Origin: JAJFFW01 sp965263375
GTDB lineage: Bacteria; Pseudomonadota; Alphaproteobacteria; Caulobacterales; Parvularculaceae
Direction: 5' to 3'
Length of the DNA stretch: 64,000 bases
Assembly: GCA_965263375.1 (NCBI GenBank)
Contig: OZ253669.1
Location: forward strand, 3,162,001 to 3,226,000
Position numbers and translations under genes: made by a program. Positions 51,691 to 61,900 of the stretch are shown here, piece after piece (positions within the stretch are counted from its first letter, which is position 1; each line of letters starts with the position of its first letter). The notes below the pieces were generated by a model. It was not told the origin of the DNA. It did no database searches and saw only the letters and a program-made list of their open reading frames with translations.

Positions 51691-52110
51691 ATGAAAGCTT
51701 TGATTTTACTATTTTTGCGGGTCACAACTGGGCTTCTATTAATTATCTGGGGAATGATCAAATTAATGGCGCCCAAAGCGGCGATTGGTATTTCCGACAC
51801 TTACTATGGCGGCCTTATTAGCGCCGAAGCATTACAGACGCCAATCGGCGCCGCCCAAATCGCGCTGGGCGCCTTGGTGATCATAGGGTTTATGCGCAAA
51901 GTCTTTTACCCTATCCAAGCGGTCGTGTTGGGATACGGCGTATTTGCAATTTGGCAATATATTTTGGACCCATTTGGCCTGTACTTATTGAACGAGGAAA
52001 CACGGCAAGTGCTGTTCTTTCCTTCCACAACCGTCTTTGCCGCCACGCTTGTAATGCTAGCCTTTAAAGACGATGACACTATTTCCTTAGACACCCTTCT
52101 TGGGCGCTAA
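51691..52110 (+). CDS. DoxX-like four-helix membrane protein
   Basis: A 139-residue protein with four predicted helices (FLRVTTGLLLIIWGMIKL, IGAAQIALGALVIIGFM, FYPIQAVVLGYGVFAIWQYI and FFPSTTVFAATLVMLAF). The first helix with a Gly-rich LLLIIWGMIKLM and the small size fit DoxX-type proteins linked to thiol/oxidative stress. Excellent ribosome site GGGAGGA seven bases before the ATG. A terminator follows its stop at 52128-52159. Confidence 0.75.
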   Translation: MKALILLFLRVTTGLLLIIWGMIKLMAPKAAIGISDTYYGGLISAEALQTPIGAAQIALGALVIIGFMRKVFYPIQAVVLGYGVFAIWQYILDPFGLYLLNEETRQVLFFPSTTVFAATLVMLAFKDDDTISLDTLLGR

Positions 52111-52112
52111 TT

Positions 52113-52634
52113 TCAAGCAAAAACTTCAAAAGCTTGCAGTCCGCCGCTGCAGGCTTTTTCGTTTATGTCTTGCGGCGGCGGCGGCAAGACAAGACCAGCA
52201 CGTCGCAAATCATCCGCTGCCGTTTTCGCTGTTTTAATAACATTATACTGATGAACAGGCCGCACCAACCAAAGGGCGCGAGCAGCGCAACCAGCGTCAC
52301 AGCCCCTTTGCGCATCCGAAATTATGTGGGCAAGCGACTTTTCATCCGTACTCGCGTCAGCATGCATTATGGACAAAAAAGTAAGCCGCCGGCGCGCCCC
52401 CTGATCAACAGCCATTAAAAAATCGGTCAAAGCAAGGATGGGCCCACGGCTTCCCGCATCCGCCAGTAGCTTGCGGCGCGAGCATGGCGCTACAATCATT
52501 CGCAAACCGAACACCACCGCCATGAACGCCGGTGAATACCCATTGCCAACTTGTACGGCATTAGTATAGCCGCCGTTATTTTCAAAAATGGCGCATTCAT
52601 CACTAGACGGCAGAGGCGGAGAAAAGTCTTCCAT
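52113..52634 (-). CDS. Cysteine-containing protein of unknown function behind a Fur box
   Basis: A 173-residue soluble protein without signal peptide. Four-plus cysteines occur in DECAIF, VAPCSRRK, RGCDAGCAARA and EKACSGG. The centre FMAVVFGLRMIVAPCSRRKLLA and ALTDFLMAVDQGARRRLTFL appears helical. I know no family. A near-perfect Fur box ends 62 bases upstream, so it may be iron-controlled. Its 3' end overlaps the terminator of the facing DoxX-like gene, so transcripts may end before the stop; either the true stop differs or the gene is truncated. Confidence 0.62.
   Translation of the reverse strand: MEDFSPPLPSSDECAIFENNGGYTNAVQVGNGYSPAFMAVVFGLRMIVAPCSRRKLLADAGSRGPILALTDFLMAVDQGARRRLTFLSIMHADASTDEKSLAHIISDAQRGCDAGCAARALWLVRPVHQYNVIKTAKTAADDLRRAGLVLPPPPQDINEKACSGGLQAFEVFA
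52128..52159 (+). terminator. Terminator after the DoxX-like gene
   Basis: AAAAGCTTGCAG (52128-52139) pairs with CTGCAGGCTTTT (52147-52158) around seven bases, one G-U pair, followed by a short U-run on the plus strand. It is also palindromic enough to work on the minus strand, where it falls inside the last codons of 52113-52634. Confidence 0.75.
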
Positions 52635-52695
52635 AACAATATGCTTTTTTAGGGGCCCAAGGGCTCAGAGATAATAATCTAGGACTACTTCATTT

Positions 52696-52714
52696 GATAA
52701 TGATTATCAATATC
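52696..52714. promoter_or_regulatory. Fur box
   Basis: GATAATGATTATCAATATC matches the 19-base Fur consensus at 17 positions. It lies 62 bases in front of the 52113-52634 gene and 78 bases in front of the 52793 gene, so it could repress either or both when iron is plentiful. Confidence 0.8.
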
Positions 52715-52792
52715 AAATTTGTCCCGCAATTAATGCGCCATTGACCCCAAAGCCTTTTCCAACATACGTTAATTATTCAGGGGAAAATCAAC

Positions 52793-53527
52793 ATGCCACG
52801 CCAGCACCTTAACGCGAACACTGTTATTAAGTCCCTTGTGCTTTTAAATAAGCGCATTGATGAACGCTTCCCTTCTTCGGGGCTTTCGATTGTTTGCCGC
52901 GATTTGACTCTCGTGGCGGAGAAGACAACCACCCGCTCCAAACGCGTGAAGTATCAAGGGGGCGCATGGCTTTTAGCCACCTGGACCCTCGCCCTCATCG
53001 GCGGCGCCTTTGGCGCATTACTAATTTCGTCCGCCCTGTTTATAGAAATCGCCGAATGGAATTTGGACTTACGGACCGTTCTCGCGAATCTCGGCATCCT
53101 TAGCCAAAACAACGCCATCGAAACCATCGCAACCGTCATGCTGGCGATATTCGGCGGTATATTAGGCGCAACCAATTTCCAAAATAAGGCGACACGACAG
53201 TACGTTTTCAAACATTTGCACGAGTTACGTTCATACGCACACGTCATTGACATGCATCAGCTGACAAAAGACCCGGTGACACTTTCAAGAAGTGCAACGC
53301 GCACAGAATCATCCCCTGAACGCACGATGACCAGGTTTGAACTTGCGCGATACCTAGATTATTGCACCGAAATGCTTTCGCTCACTGGTAAGCTCGCCGC
53401 TCTTTATGGTGAACAAACAGATGATGGCGAAATTACCGGCGCCGTCAATGAAATCGAGACGTTAACGGCTGGCATCAGCCGGAAAATTTGGCAGAAAATT
53501 ACAATCCTCAATAGGGATTTTGAGTAA
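52793..53527 (+). CDS. Membrane protein of unknown function (two helices)
   Basis: A 244-residue protein. Two hydrophobic helices (about residues 60-85, WLLATWTLALIGGAFGALLISSALFI, and 110-130, TIATVMLAIFGGILGA) flank a short polar loop; the rest is helical and charged (KATRQYVFKHLHELRSYAHVIDMHQL, ARYLDYCTEMLSLTGKLAALYGE). It lies 78 bases beyond the Fur box. I do not recognise a family. AGGGG lies about ten bases before the ATG. Confidence 0.65.
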   Translation: MPRQHLNANTVIKSLVLLNKRIDERFPSSGLSIVCRDLTLVAEKTTTRSKRVKYQGGAWLLATWTLALIGGAFGALLISSALFIEIAEWNLDLRTVLANLGILSQNNAIETIATVMLAIFGGILGATNFQNKATRQYVFKHLHELRSYAHVIDMHQLTKDPVTLSRSATRTESSPERTMTRFELARYLDYCTEMLSLTGKLAALYGEQTDDGEITGAVNEIETLTAGISRKIWQKITILNRDFE

Positions 53528-53572
53528 AGCCCCAACCAAATCATAGAGCGTCAAAGAATGACGCACAGGCTA

Positions 53573-54967
53573 TTACAGACGTTCAATCGCAGTGATGATC
53601 CGTTCAGATTCGATGAATGGCGGCGGCACATTTAACGCTTCTTGGAAAAAGCGGCGTGCGGCGCTCTTTTCCCCAGCATCAACCGCAATTAATGCACGCC
53701 CAACCCAGGCATGATAATTATCCGGCGTGTAAGCAAGCAACCGAGTGAAGAGCTGATCCGCCTCAGCCAACTTGCCCTCGCTCGCTAAACAAAACCCAAC
53801 GGCGGCCATAGCATCAAGCGCCCAGGCATCATCACTAAGCTGCGTACGCGCTTGCGTACAGCGCGCTTCATCAAACGCTTCCCCTAAGATCACACCAGCA
53901 GCGACGCCAAAATCGAATGGCGGCGGGCTTGTAATCGGTTGCTGCTGTAGTCTTGGCAAGTTGGGCGATGAAATTGCATCCTCTGCCTCAATCGGCTTGA
54001 CCATCGCCAAACGCGGCGCGGCTTGCGGTGCGGGCACTTCAATTTCCAGCTGATTACTTGCGGGCTTAGAAACAATCTCAGAGACACTAGGCTCACGCAA
54101 AGCCAGTTGCCGCCCTGTGCGCAAAGTCTGCGGCGCCGCGGCTGCTAGAACCGGCTCAACCGTCTTTGTCGGTTCCAAAGGTGAAAAACGCGCAAAGGCC
54201 AAAACATCACTATTCGTTGCATCGCGAAGCCCCGGCGCCTCAACGATACGCCGCCCCGGCCCCGTCGCCTTTGGTTGTCTTAACACCGGCCGCGCTTCAG
54301 TTGTTTTCAGCTTCTTGCGTACTGGCGACGGCCCAGTTGACCCATCCCGCAATGCCAAACCTGATGAAGACACTGAATGGCGTACCGCTTGTGGTTTTAA
54401 CGATGGCGCACTTGCGATGCGCGTCTCACCCTCAATTGCCTGGCTGGGAGACGGAGATTTGACAGGTTCAACCGACGCAAAGTCTAAAAATTCAAGGTCG
54501 ATACACCAAGCCGCTTCATCATCAACGACGCATGGATTTGAAGAGGCTCTAGAAATTGCGCCATTCGCATCGATAGAAAGTATACTGCCCGTTACATCTG
54601 GCTCAAACTTCAAAGCACGCACCAATTTGCTGCGATCACCGAGCGGAATATCAAGGGCCCTTGTCACCCCATCAAGGCGGAAGACATCGCCCGCAACCTG
54701 ACGCAAATCACATTCTCGCTCACAAATGATCGCGATACGCAAAAGGCGGCCTTTTTCCCCAACCTGAATGTCTTTGAGCTTATTATCAGCGAGAGCCGTT
54801 TGTTTAGCGGGGGCATATTCAGATGGCGCCGCAAAAGGATTGTGCGTGTCTGGTTGAGTTTGAGCATAGGCGGCTGTCGCCCCACACATGAGGAGCGTAG
54901 AAGCCGCCAATGCGGAAAATGAAGTTGAGGCGCTCATAAGCTTTTTGACTGCCAATCGCTTGCCCAT
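53573..54967 (-). CDS. Secreted TPR-like protein of unknown function
   Basis: About 464 residues: a signal peptide (SASTSFSALAASTLLMCGATAAYAQ), a beta-rich domain (about 60-175; QVGEKGRLLRIAIICERECDLRQVAGDVFRLDGV), a long disordered proline/charged linker, and a C-terminal helical repeat (GEAFDEARCTQARTQLSDDAWALDAMAAVGFCLASEGKLAEADQLF, TPDNYHAWVGRALIAVDAGEKSAARRFF) of the tetratricopeptide kind. I do not recognise a family. It converges with the preceding gene, 45 bases apart, and is in a divergent arrangement with the methyltransferase gene. Confidence 0.7.
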   Translation of the reverse strand: MGKRLAVKKLMSASTSFSALAASTLLMCGATAAYAQTQPDTHNPFAAPSEYAPAKQTALADNKLKDIQVGEKGRLLRIAIICERECDLRQVAGDVFRLDGVTRALDIPLGDRSKLVRALKFEPDVTGSILSIDANGAISRASSNPCVVDDEAAWCIDLEFLDFASVEPVKSPSPSQAIEGETRIASAPSLKPQAVRHSVSSSGLALRDGSTGPSPVRKKLKTTEARPVLRQPKATGPGRRIVEAPGLRDATNSDVLAFARFSPLEPTKTVEPVLAAAAPQTLRTGRQLALREPSVSEIVSKPASNQLEIEVPAPQAAPRLAMVKPIEAEDAISSPNLPRLQQQPITSPPPFDFGVAAGVILGEAFDEARCTQARTQLSDDAWALDAMAAVGFCLASEGKLAEADQLFTRLLAYTPDNYHAWVGRALIAVDAGEKSAARRFFQEALNVPPPFIESERIITAIERL

Positions 54968-55207
54968 TGGAAGACAAGCCTACTTAGGCGGACAATTAAG
55001 AGAGTCGGGCGCAAGGTCAATTCTTAACAAGGAGGCCCGTTAAGAAAACTCACCTAAAAATTCAGCCATACCCAAAGCGGTATTGCCACCTTGCCGCCCG
55101 GGCCAAACCCCTGTTTTACTAAGATAAAGCAGTTTTATTTAAAGGCCATACGTAACGATGGAACGTCTTTGCCCACCCATTAAATTGGGCATACCACGAG
55201 GGGAATA

Positions 55208-56344
55208 ATGACCGAAAAGACATTCTGGGAATTTTTCGCCGGCGGCGGTATGGCCCGCCTGGGGCTCGGCCCTACTTGGCGATGCCAATTTGCAAACGAC
55301 TTCGACGCCCAAAAAGCAACTGCGTACCGTGATAATTTTTCCGCCGATCATTTTTTAGAAGAAGACGTCAATGCGCTTTGCGCCGGGGACCTGCCTTCCT
55401 CAACCCCGGATCTTGTTTGGTCCTCTTTCCCTTGTCAGGATCTTTCCTTGGCTGGCGCCCGCGCAGGATTGAATGGCGCGCGAAGCGGCGCCTTTCACGG
55501 ATTTTGGCGTTTAATGAAAAATCAAATGTCCCAGGATCGCGCGCCCCGGCTTTTAGTGTTGGAAAATGTCGCTGGCCTTATCACCGCCAATGGCGGGCGC
55601 GATTTCACCATCATTACGGATGCAATGGCGGCGGCAGGCTACACGATTAGCGCCCTTATGATTGATGCACAGTCCTTCACCCCACAATCGCGTCGGCGTA
55701 TTTTTTTGTTTGGATTTTGGTCGCCGCCGACCTGGCTTTTTGGCGAAACGCCGCAAGTCAGCCCTGAAACCCCCGCCACATTAATCGAAGCGGTGAGCAC
55801 ATTGCCGACCAAAACGCTAGCAAGATGGCGATGGTTAACCCCTCGCCCCCATCACAAGCGCAATCTCAACCTCGGGGATATTTTAGAGAGCCACACACCT
55901 TGGCTCGCCCCAAAAGAGGCAGGCAAATTATTCACCTCAATGGCGCCAAAGCAAAAAAAGCGGCTTGAGGACTATAAAAATTCTGGCGCACATCATATCG
56001 GCGCGGGCTTTCGCCGTATCCGGTCGGAGAATGGAAAAAGAACTCAGCGATTTGAAGCGCGCTTTGACGGCCTTGCAGGGTGCCTTAGGACACCAGCTGG
56101 CGGATCGTCCAGGCAATATGTGATAGAGATCAACAATGGTGATGCGCGCGCGCGTCTTTTAACCCCGCGTGAAGCAGCCCGGCTGATGGGGCTGCCGGAA
56201 GAATACCGCCTCCCGCAAAGCAAAACGGCCGCCCTTAAACTTTCCGGAGACGGCGTTTGCGTTCCAGCAGTCCAGTGGATTGAAGAAGCGGTCTTAACCC
56301 CTGCGCTTAAAGCACCATCTCGGGGCCGAAAGAAAGCTGCGTAA
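55208..56344 (+). CDS. dcm: DNA cytosine-C5 methyltransferase
   Basis: A 378-residue m5C methyltransferase. All major motifs are in order: I FAGGGMARLGLG (AdoMet binding), IV SSFPCQDLSLAGARAG with the catalytic Cys, VI LVLENVAGL, VIII QSRRRIFLFGF, IX LLTPREAARLMGLPEEY and X GVCVPAVQWIEEAV. The target-recognition region is about residues 210-290. It is followed six bases later by a Vsr-type endonuclease gene, which repairs T:G mismatches made by deamination of its product. No cognate restriction enzyme is seen, so it is probably solitary. The recognised sequence cannot be read. Confidence 0.95.
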   Translation: MTEKTFWEFFAGGGMARLGLGPTWRCQFANDFDAQKATAYRDNFSADHFLEEDVNALCAGDLPSSTPDLVWSSFPCQDLSLAGARAGLNGARSGAFHGFWRLMKNQMSQDRAPRLLVLENVAGLITANGGRDFTIITDAMAAAGYTISALMIDAQSFTPQSRRRIFLFGFWSPPTWLFGETPQVSPETPATLIEAVSTLPTKTLARWRWLTPRPHHKRNLNLGDILESHTPWLAPKEAGKLFTSMAPKQKKRLEDYKNSGAHHIGAGFRRIRSENGKRTQRFEARFDGLAGCLRTPAGGSSRQYVIEINNGDARARLLTPREAARLMGLPEEYRLPQSKTAALKLSGDGVCVPAVQWIEEAVLTPALKAPSRGRKKAA

Positions 56345-56350
56345 ATTCGC

Positions 56351-56782
56351 ATGCCCCCTAAAGACGCATCCGAACCAACAACAGACGTCTTTTCAAAGGA
56401 AAAACGCGCTGAGATTATGCGGCGCGTAAAAGGCGCCAACACCAAACCCGAAATGATTGTGCGAAAAGCACTCTTCGCGATTGGCCATCGCTATCGGCTC
56501 AATGTCAAAGACCTTCCCGGCAAACCTGACATTGTCCTCAAAAAGCACCGCACCGTGATTTTTATCCATGGCTGCTTTTGGCACGGCCACAATTGCAAAC
56601 GCGGCGCACGCATTCCAAAAACAAATCGAGAATATTGGGAGCAGAAAATTGCGCGCAATAAAGCACGTGACGCCAAAAACCAAAAAGCCCTTAAAGATCT
56701 TGGCTGGCGCGTCATCACTGTTTGGGAATGCACCTTAAAAGACTTTGATCCGCATTCCTTGCCAATTAGGCCGCCAGAATGA
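56351..56782 (+). CDS. vsr: Very-short-patch mismatch endonuclease
   Basis: A 143-residue Vsr endonuclease that nicks next to a T:G mismatch left when 5-methylcytosine is deaminated. Motifs visible: FSKEKRAEIMRRVKGANTKPEM, RYRLNVKDLPGKPDIVLKKH (active-site Asp), IFIHGCFWHGHNCKRGA (zinc-binding/active-site His and Cys) and GWRVITVWECTLKD. It is paired with dcm (6-base gap). Confidence 0.96.
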   Translation: MPPKDASEPTTDVFSKEKRAEIMRRVKGANTKPEMIVRKALFAIGHRYRLNVKDLPGKPDIVLKKHRTVIFIHGCFWHGHNCKRGARIPKTNREYWEQKIARNKARDAKNQKALKDLGWRVITVWECTLKDFDPHSLPIRPPE

Positions 56783-56854
56783 CAAGCGCATAAAAACAAA
56801 GCGCGCAGCCAGATCAAGCCACGCGCCCTATTTGCTTAAAGATGCAACAAATCC

Positions 56855-58645
56855 CTAAAATGCATCCGCTGGCATAGACATCATCGTGTCCGCCCCGGTT
56901 TTTATCTTACTGAGATGGGCCTTAGTGTCTGGCAAGATCCGCTCAAGGAAATATTTGCCGGTGATAAGCTTGTTGTCATAGAAAGCATCGCCGTCGCCAG
57001 ACGCTTTCTTTTCAAGGGCGGCTTTTGCAAGCTGCGCCCAACCATGGGTAAGACAGAGCAGCGAAAACATATGCAGGTAATCCATCGAACCTGCGCCAGC
57101 ATGATCAGGGTTACCCATAGCGTTCGCCATAAACCACTGCGTTGCTTCCGCGACATCGGCCTTGGCGCTCGCCAGCCCTTCAAGATACGGTTCCAAGCCG
57201 TCAATGCCTTCATTGTCTTTTACGAACTGATCAATTTCAGCAAAGAAGGACATAACGGCCCGCCCCGCATTACTTGGCAGCTTACGGCCCACAAGATCTA
57301 GCGCCTGAATGCCATTGGCGCCCTCATAAATCATAGTGATGCGCGCATCGCGGACAAATTGCTCCATGCCCCACTCTTTTGTGTAGCCGGAACCGCCAAG
57401 GACTTGCTGGGCGTTGGACGCATGCCAATATCCTTTTTCCGTTAAATACGTCTTTAACGCTGGCGTCATCAGGCCAAGGAAATCATCCGCCTTTGTTCGG
57501 GTCGCTTCATCTTCAGACTTTTGGTGCAAATCAGATTGCAAGGCAGCCCAATACATCCATGCACGCCCCCCTTCGATGGTCGCTTTTTGCTCCATAAGCA
57601 TTCGGCGTACATCTGGGTGGACGATAATAGGATCAGCCGCTTGTTCAGGCGCTTTTGGCCCCGTCAAAGAGCGCCCTTGGATGCGGTCATTCGCATAAGC
57701 CGCCGCATTTTGATAGGAAACTTCGCTCTGAGCCAGCCCTTGAACCGCAACCCCAAGACGCGCCTCATTCATCATCACGAACATTGCGGCCAGGCCTTTA
57801 TTTTCCTCAGCGACAAGCCAACCCGTCGCCTCATCATAGTTCATAACGCAAGTTGCATTACCATGTATGCCCATTTTACTTTCAAGGCCGCCGCATTGAA
57901 GCGAGTTGCGTTCACCCAAAGAACCGTCTTCATTGACGATGTATTTTGGCACTACAAAAAGAGAAATACCCTTTACGCCTTCCGGTGCGCCTTCAATACG
58001 CGCCAAGACCAAATGAATAATATTGTCGGTCAAGTCATGCTCGCCAGCTGAGATCCAGATCTTTTGGCCAGAAATCTTGTAACTGCCGTCGGCTTGAGGA
58101 ACCGCCTTCGTACGCAGCATGCCCAAGTCGGTGCCGCAATGAGGCTCAGTCAAATTCATCGTGCCGCCCCATTCGCCGGAAATCATATTTGGCAAATAGG
58201 TTCGCTTTTGTTCCTCGCTGCCATGGGCGTAAAGCGCCGCAGCGGCGCCAGCGCATAGGCCCGGATACATGGAGAACGCCATGTTGGAAGATGAGATTAT
58301 CTCGTTAAACACAGTGGCGATCAGGTAAGGCAAACCTTGGCCGCCATATTCTGGATCAAAAGACAAGCCCTGCCAGCCGCCTTCTTTGAGCTGATCGTAT
58401 GCTTCTTTAAAGCCCGTTGGCGTCGTCACGGACCCATCATCATGGCGCACGCATCCTTGCTCATCGCCTATGTGATTAAGGGGGTGCAGCACGTTGCTGG
58501 CTAGTTTTCCGCCCTCTTCCAGAATCGCATCGATAAGATCTGGGGTCGCATCTGAAAAACCAGATAAATTAGAATATTTTGAGAGTTGCAAAACGTCATG
58601 GATAATGAACTGCATATCTTTGATCGGCGCATTATAAAAAGTCAT
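56855..58645 (-). CDS. Acyl-CoA dehydrogenase (DmdC/AcdA-like, C-terminally extended)
   Basis: A 596-residue flavin-dependent acyl-CoA dehydrogenase, longer than the 380-residue core. Core signs: LTEPHCGTDLGMLRTKA, ISGQKIWISAGEHD, GISLFVVPKYIV, GIHGNATCVMNYDEATGWLV and WGMEQFVRDARITMIYEGANGIQALDLV, with a further C-terminal domain of about 100 residues. The general base in this family is the Glu of YEGANGIQ. This subfamily includes 3-methylmercaptopropionyl-CoA dehydrogenases (DmdC) in marine alphaproteobacteria, but other long-chain substrates are possible. A good AAGGGAT ribosome site precedes the ATG. It is alone in its strand group. Confidence 0.92.
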   Translation of the reverse strand: MTFYNAPIKDMQFIIHDVLQLSKYSNLSGFSDATPDLIDAILEEGGKLASNVLHPLNHIGDEQGCVRHDDGSVTTPTGFKEAYDQLKEGGWQGLSFDPEYGGQGLPYLIATVFNEIISSSNMAFSMYPGLCAGAAAALYAHGSEEQKRTYLPNMISGEWGGTMNLTEPHCGTDLGMLRTKAVPQADGSYKISGQKIWISAGEHDLTDNIIHLVLARIEGAPEGVKGISLFVVPKYIVNEDGSLGERNSLQCGGLESKMGIHGNATCVMNYDEATGWLVAEENKGLAAMFVMMNEARLGVAVQGLAQSEVSYQNAAAYANDRIQGRSLTGPKAPEQAADPIIVHPDVRRMLMEQKATIEGGRAWMYWAALQSDLHQKSEDEATRTKADDFLGLMTPALKTYLTEKGYWHASNAQQVLGGSGYTKEWGMEQFVRDARITMIYEGANGIQALDLVGRKLPSNAGRAVMSFFAEIDQFVKDNEGIDGLEPYLEGLASAKADVAEATQWFMANAMGNPDHAGAGSMDYLHMFSLLCLTHGWAQLAKAALEKKASGDGDAFYDNKLITGKYFLERILPDTKAHLSKIKTGADTMMSMPADAF

Positions 58646-58985
58646 CTGTTATCCCTTCAAAACGCGAGATGGATAAGACAATCAACTGCGTTGTTTTAGT
58701 TTGGCAGTATATTTAAGACGCCTAAACCAAGGGTAAAGTGTAAGATGCAGTTAAATGGCGCCTATCAAGGTTTTTTGAACAATACTGTTACCTGCCTTTA
58801 GTCGATAACCTTTTGTTAAGGCATTTGTATTTTTCACACAGGCGAATCAAAAAAACCCCTTTGCTGGGTTGGCGAAGCACTTTAGCGGTGTGAATTGCGC
58901 ACTTTTGCGCGCTAATCGACCTTATAAAAAGACAAAGCGCTTACCCACAAGAATTTGCGCGGCCTAAAGCGTTTGGAACATATTA
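58646..58985. other. Intergenic region with a CtrA-like site
   Basis: 340 bases between divergent genes, with the dehydrogenase promoter at one end and that of the PodJ-like gene at the other. ATAA-CCTTTTG-TTAA at 58805-58819 matches the CtrA consensus TTAA-N7-TTAA at all but one position. No coding frame of note. Confidence 0.45.
58805..58819 (+). promoter_or_regulatory. CtrA-like box
   Basis: ATAA-N7-TTAA, one mismatch from the CtrA consensus TTAA-N7-TTAA, lies 167 bases ahead of the PodJ-like gene. CtrA controls cell-cycle polarity genes in Caulobacterales. A single site can arise by chance, so this is a hint only. Confidence 0.4.
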
Positions 58986-61900
58986 ATGACCGTTTCAAAA
59001 TCAAATACGCCATGGAGCGTTAAGGGAATTGAGCGAGACGCACGAGAAGCGGCGAAAATGGCCGCTCAGCGCGAAGGCATGACGGTTGGCGCCTGGCTAA
59101 ACCAAATCATCTACAGCGCAGGGGACCCACAGGAATCAGGCGGCGAAATCAAAGGCCTACAAGTTGATGACCTTGTCACGGCAATTGAAGGCCTGAACAA
59201 GCGGATTGCGGCGGAAGAAAATAAAAGCGCCGAGGCTATTGATGAGCTATCACGTACAATCGGCGGCGCTATTGAGCGTGTGCAACGCTTAGAACGGGTT
59301 AAATTTAACGAAGAAGACCCCACGCTTTCAGAGCGTGTCGCCCGTCTTGAAGAAAAATCTGGCGACCGTCAGCGGATTGAGGCGCTTAAAGCCCTTGAAA
59401 AAGCGGTTGGACAAGTCGCCCTGCAATTTGAAACGACCCGCAATGATGCAGTAGAGCGCTTAGACGCCCATGAAGCGCAACTGAAAGAGCTTGCAGACAG
59501 TGTGGGCCCGCTCAGCGGCGATGATGGAGAGGCGAGCTCAACCCTTAGTTATCTTTCGCAAGCAGTCGAAGATCTTTCCGAGCGCTTAAACCAAGCAGAA
59601 AAAGTTTCTGCGGAAACCGCCCAATTAAACCTCGACGCCGCTGATGGCGTGTCCGCGGAATTCGTCTCGCGAACTGGCGAGCGCTTGCGTGTTCTTGGGG
59701 ATGAAATCAAACGAGGCGGCGATCAAATCCGCACTCTTGAGACTGCTGTCGGCAAATTGTCTTCTCAAATCGATGCCGCCGAACGGCGCAGCGCCGAAGG
59801 GGTTGAGAAGGTTTCCGACACGATTGCTGAGCTGCGCAACCAATTTGCTCAAGAAGATGGAGCTGCTCACGAGACGGAGCAAGCGCTGCAAGCAGCTGTC
59901 GCCGCAGCCACACAACAAACGGAAGATCGTATCGCAGCGTTGCAACAATCTTTCGACGCCATGATTGAGCGCATCGAAAGCTCAACAGCAAGCGAGCCAA
60001 TACAGAACACGCCACTGGCGGCGCCAGATACACGCCCAACAGCAACGCAAGACGCCTCAGAGCACGAAGTAGATACGAGCATTGCACAAGCAGCCATTTC
60101 ACAAGGCGCGCCAGCAGAAGGCTTAACGAGCGAGGTTAGCCAAGTTGATCTTGACGAAGGGCAAGATGATGATGTGACAAACAAGGCCGCATTTAGTGTG
60201 GACCTTGATGAAACGGCTGCTCCAAACACCTCAATTTCCCAAGCTGGTCACGACCAGACTGACGAGATCCTTGCGCAAGTTCGCGAAGCCTTTGGTGATA
60301 ATTTCGGTGATGATGATGCGTTTGACGATTCACAAACAGATGAAAGCCAAGCGCTAGAACAATCCGAAGGGGACGACCTAGAAGCACCTAGCCAAGATGA
60401 AGGCGCGGCAGACGCGGCCTTTGACGAATCAGCTTTCGATGGTGACGATCTTTCAGACAACGAAACAACCAATGATGAGTTTGCTGAAGACAACAGCGAA
60501 GACGATCCGCTGGAAGATGTTTTATCGCAAACGCAAACAACGCCGAAGGATGACTTAGACGCAGCGATTGCTGCTTTATCCGATGAGCCCGCGGCGGCGG
60601 CCCATCCAACCGAAAGCGACCCCACGCCTTATTTCGATGATGAGGAGGAACCATCAGCGCAAAGCATCGACTCGGCGATTGATGAGCTACAGGCGGAGCA
60701 GACCTTTTCTGATGAAGACGATCAGGAGGACGATCGCCCCCTTACCAAGCGCCATCTTACGCCGAAGCAACGCGCCCTACTTGCAGCACGTATTCGCCGT
60801 AAGAGACTAGAAACGTGGCGCGAGCAAGATGATGAGCCATTAAGTGACGCGCCAACCGCCGTTGAAGCTGACGTGGATGACGCCGAACAAGACACAGAAA
60901 AAGAACAGGCGCCGGCTTCATCTCAAAATTTATCTGAAGGCGACACACTAGAACGGCTCATTCTCAGTGAAGAAGAAAGGGCTAACCCGTCCATCGCTTC
61001 ACGTGTTGCGAGTGCTCTATCTTCCCTAAGGCCGCGCTTTTCTCGCAAAGACGCCGATGAATATGAAGACGAGGAACAGTCGAGCGAAACGGTATTTGCT
61101 GGCGCGGGCGACACATCCTCCTCAACGCCAACCGAGGATACCGCCCCCGTACAAGATGACACGGAGCAGTCGGCTGACGAAGTCCAAAACATCTCCGAGG
61201 AACAAGACTCCCTCGAAGATGGCGCACTGTTTGACCTTCATGACAATGATGACTTAGGCGATGATCTGTTTGAAGCTCAAGATGATGAAAGCGAGCAACT
61301 AAAATCAAGCGCACGTCCGGTTACTTATGCGCTTGGCGGCGCAATCATATTAGCAGTCGGCGCCCTTGGCTTAATTTTATCAGACACTATTGATCCGCGC
61401 ACGCTTTTTGCTTCTAAAGAAAACACAAGCCTATTCGGCGCGCCTGCGCCGAAAGCGGCGCCAAATTCTGAGCTCGCTGGCGGCCTGGCTGAGGTGCCGG
61501 CGGCGCCCATTATCGCCGCACGCGATATTTATCTTGAAAGCGTCGCGGCGCTACAAAGCGCAACAACCCCGCAAGAAGAAGCCAGCGCTCTTAAAGAACT
61601 GAAAAAAGCCGCCGCTCTGGGGCACGCCCCCGCCCAATTGCAACTTGGCGAGCTATATAAAACCGGCCAAGGGGTCGACAAAGAGCTTGTTGAAGCGCGC
61701 CTTTGGTATGAGCGCGCCGCCAATGGCGGCAATATTCTTGCCATGCACCGCGTCGGCGTCATGGCTGCCCAAGGCGAAGGCGGCGCGAAAGACTTACAAA
61801 GCGCCATTGCTTGGTTCGAGCAGGCGGCGAACCGGTCCCTTATCGACGCGCAGTATAATCTTGGCGCGTTATATCATCCAAGCCCGGAAGGCGATGCATC

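Noticed and set aside
53548..53564. Short hairpin GCGTCA-TGACGC between convergent genes
   Set aside because: Only six pairs and no U-run; not distinguishable from chance.
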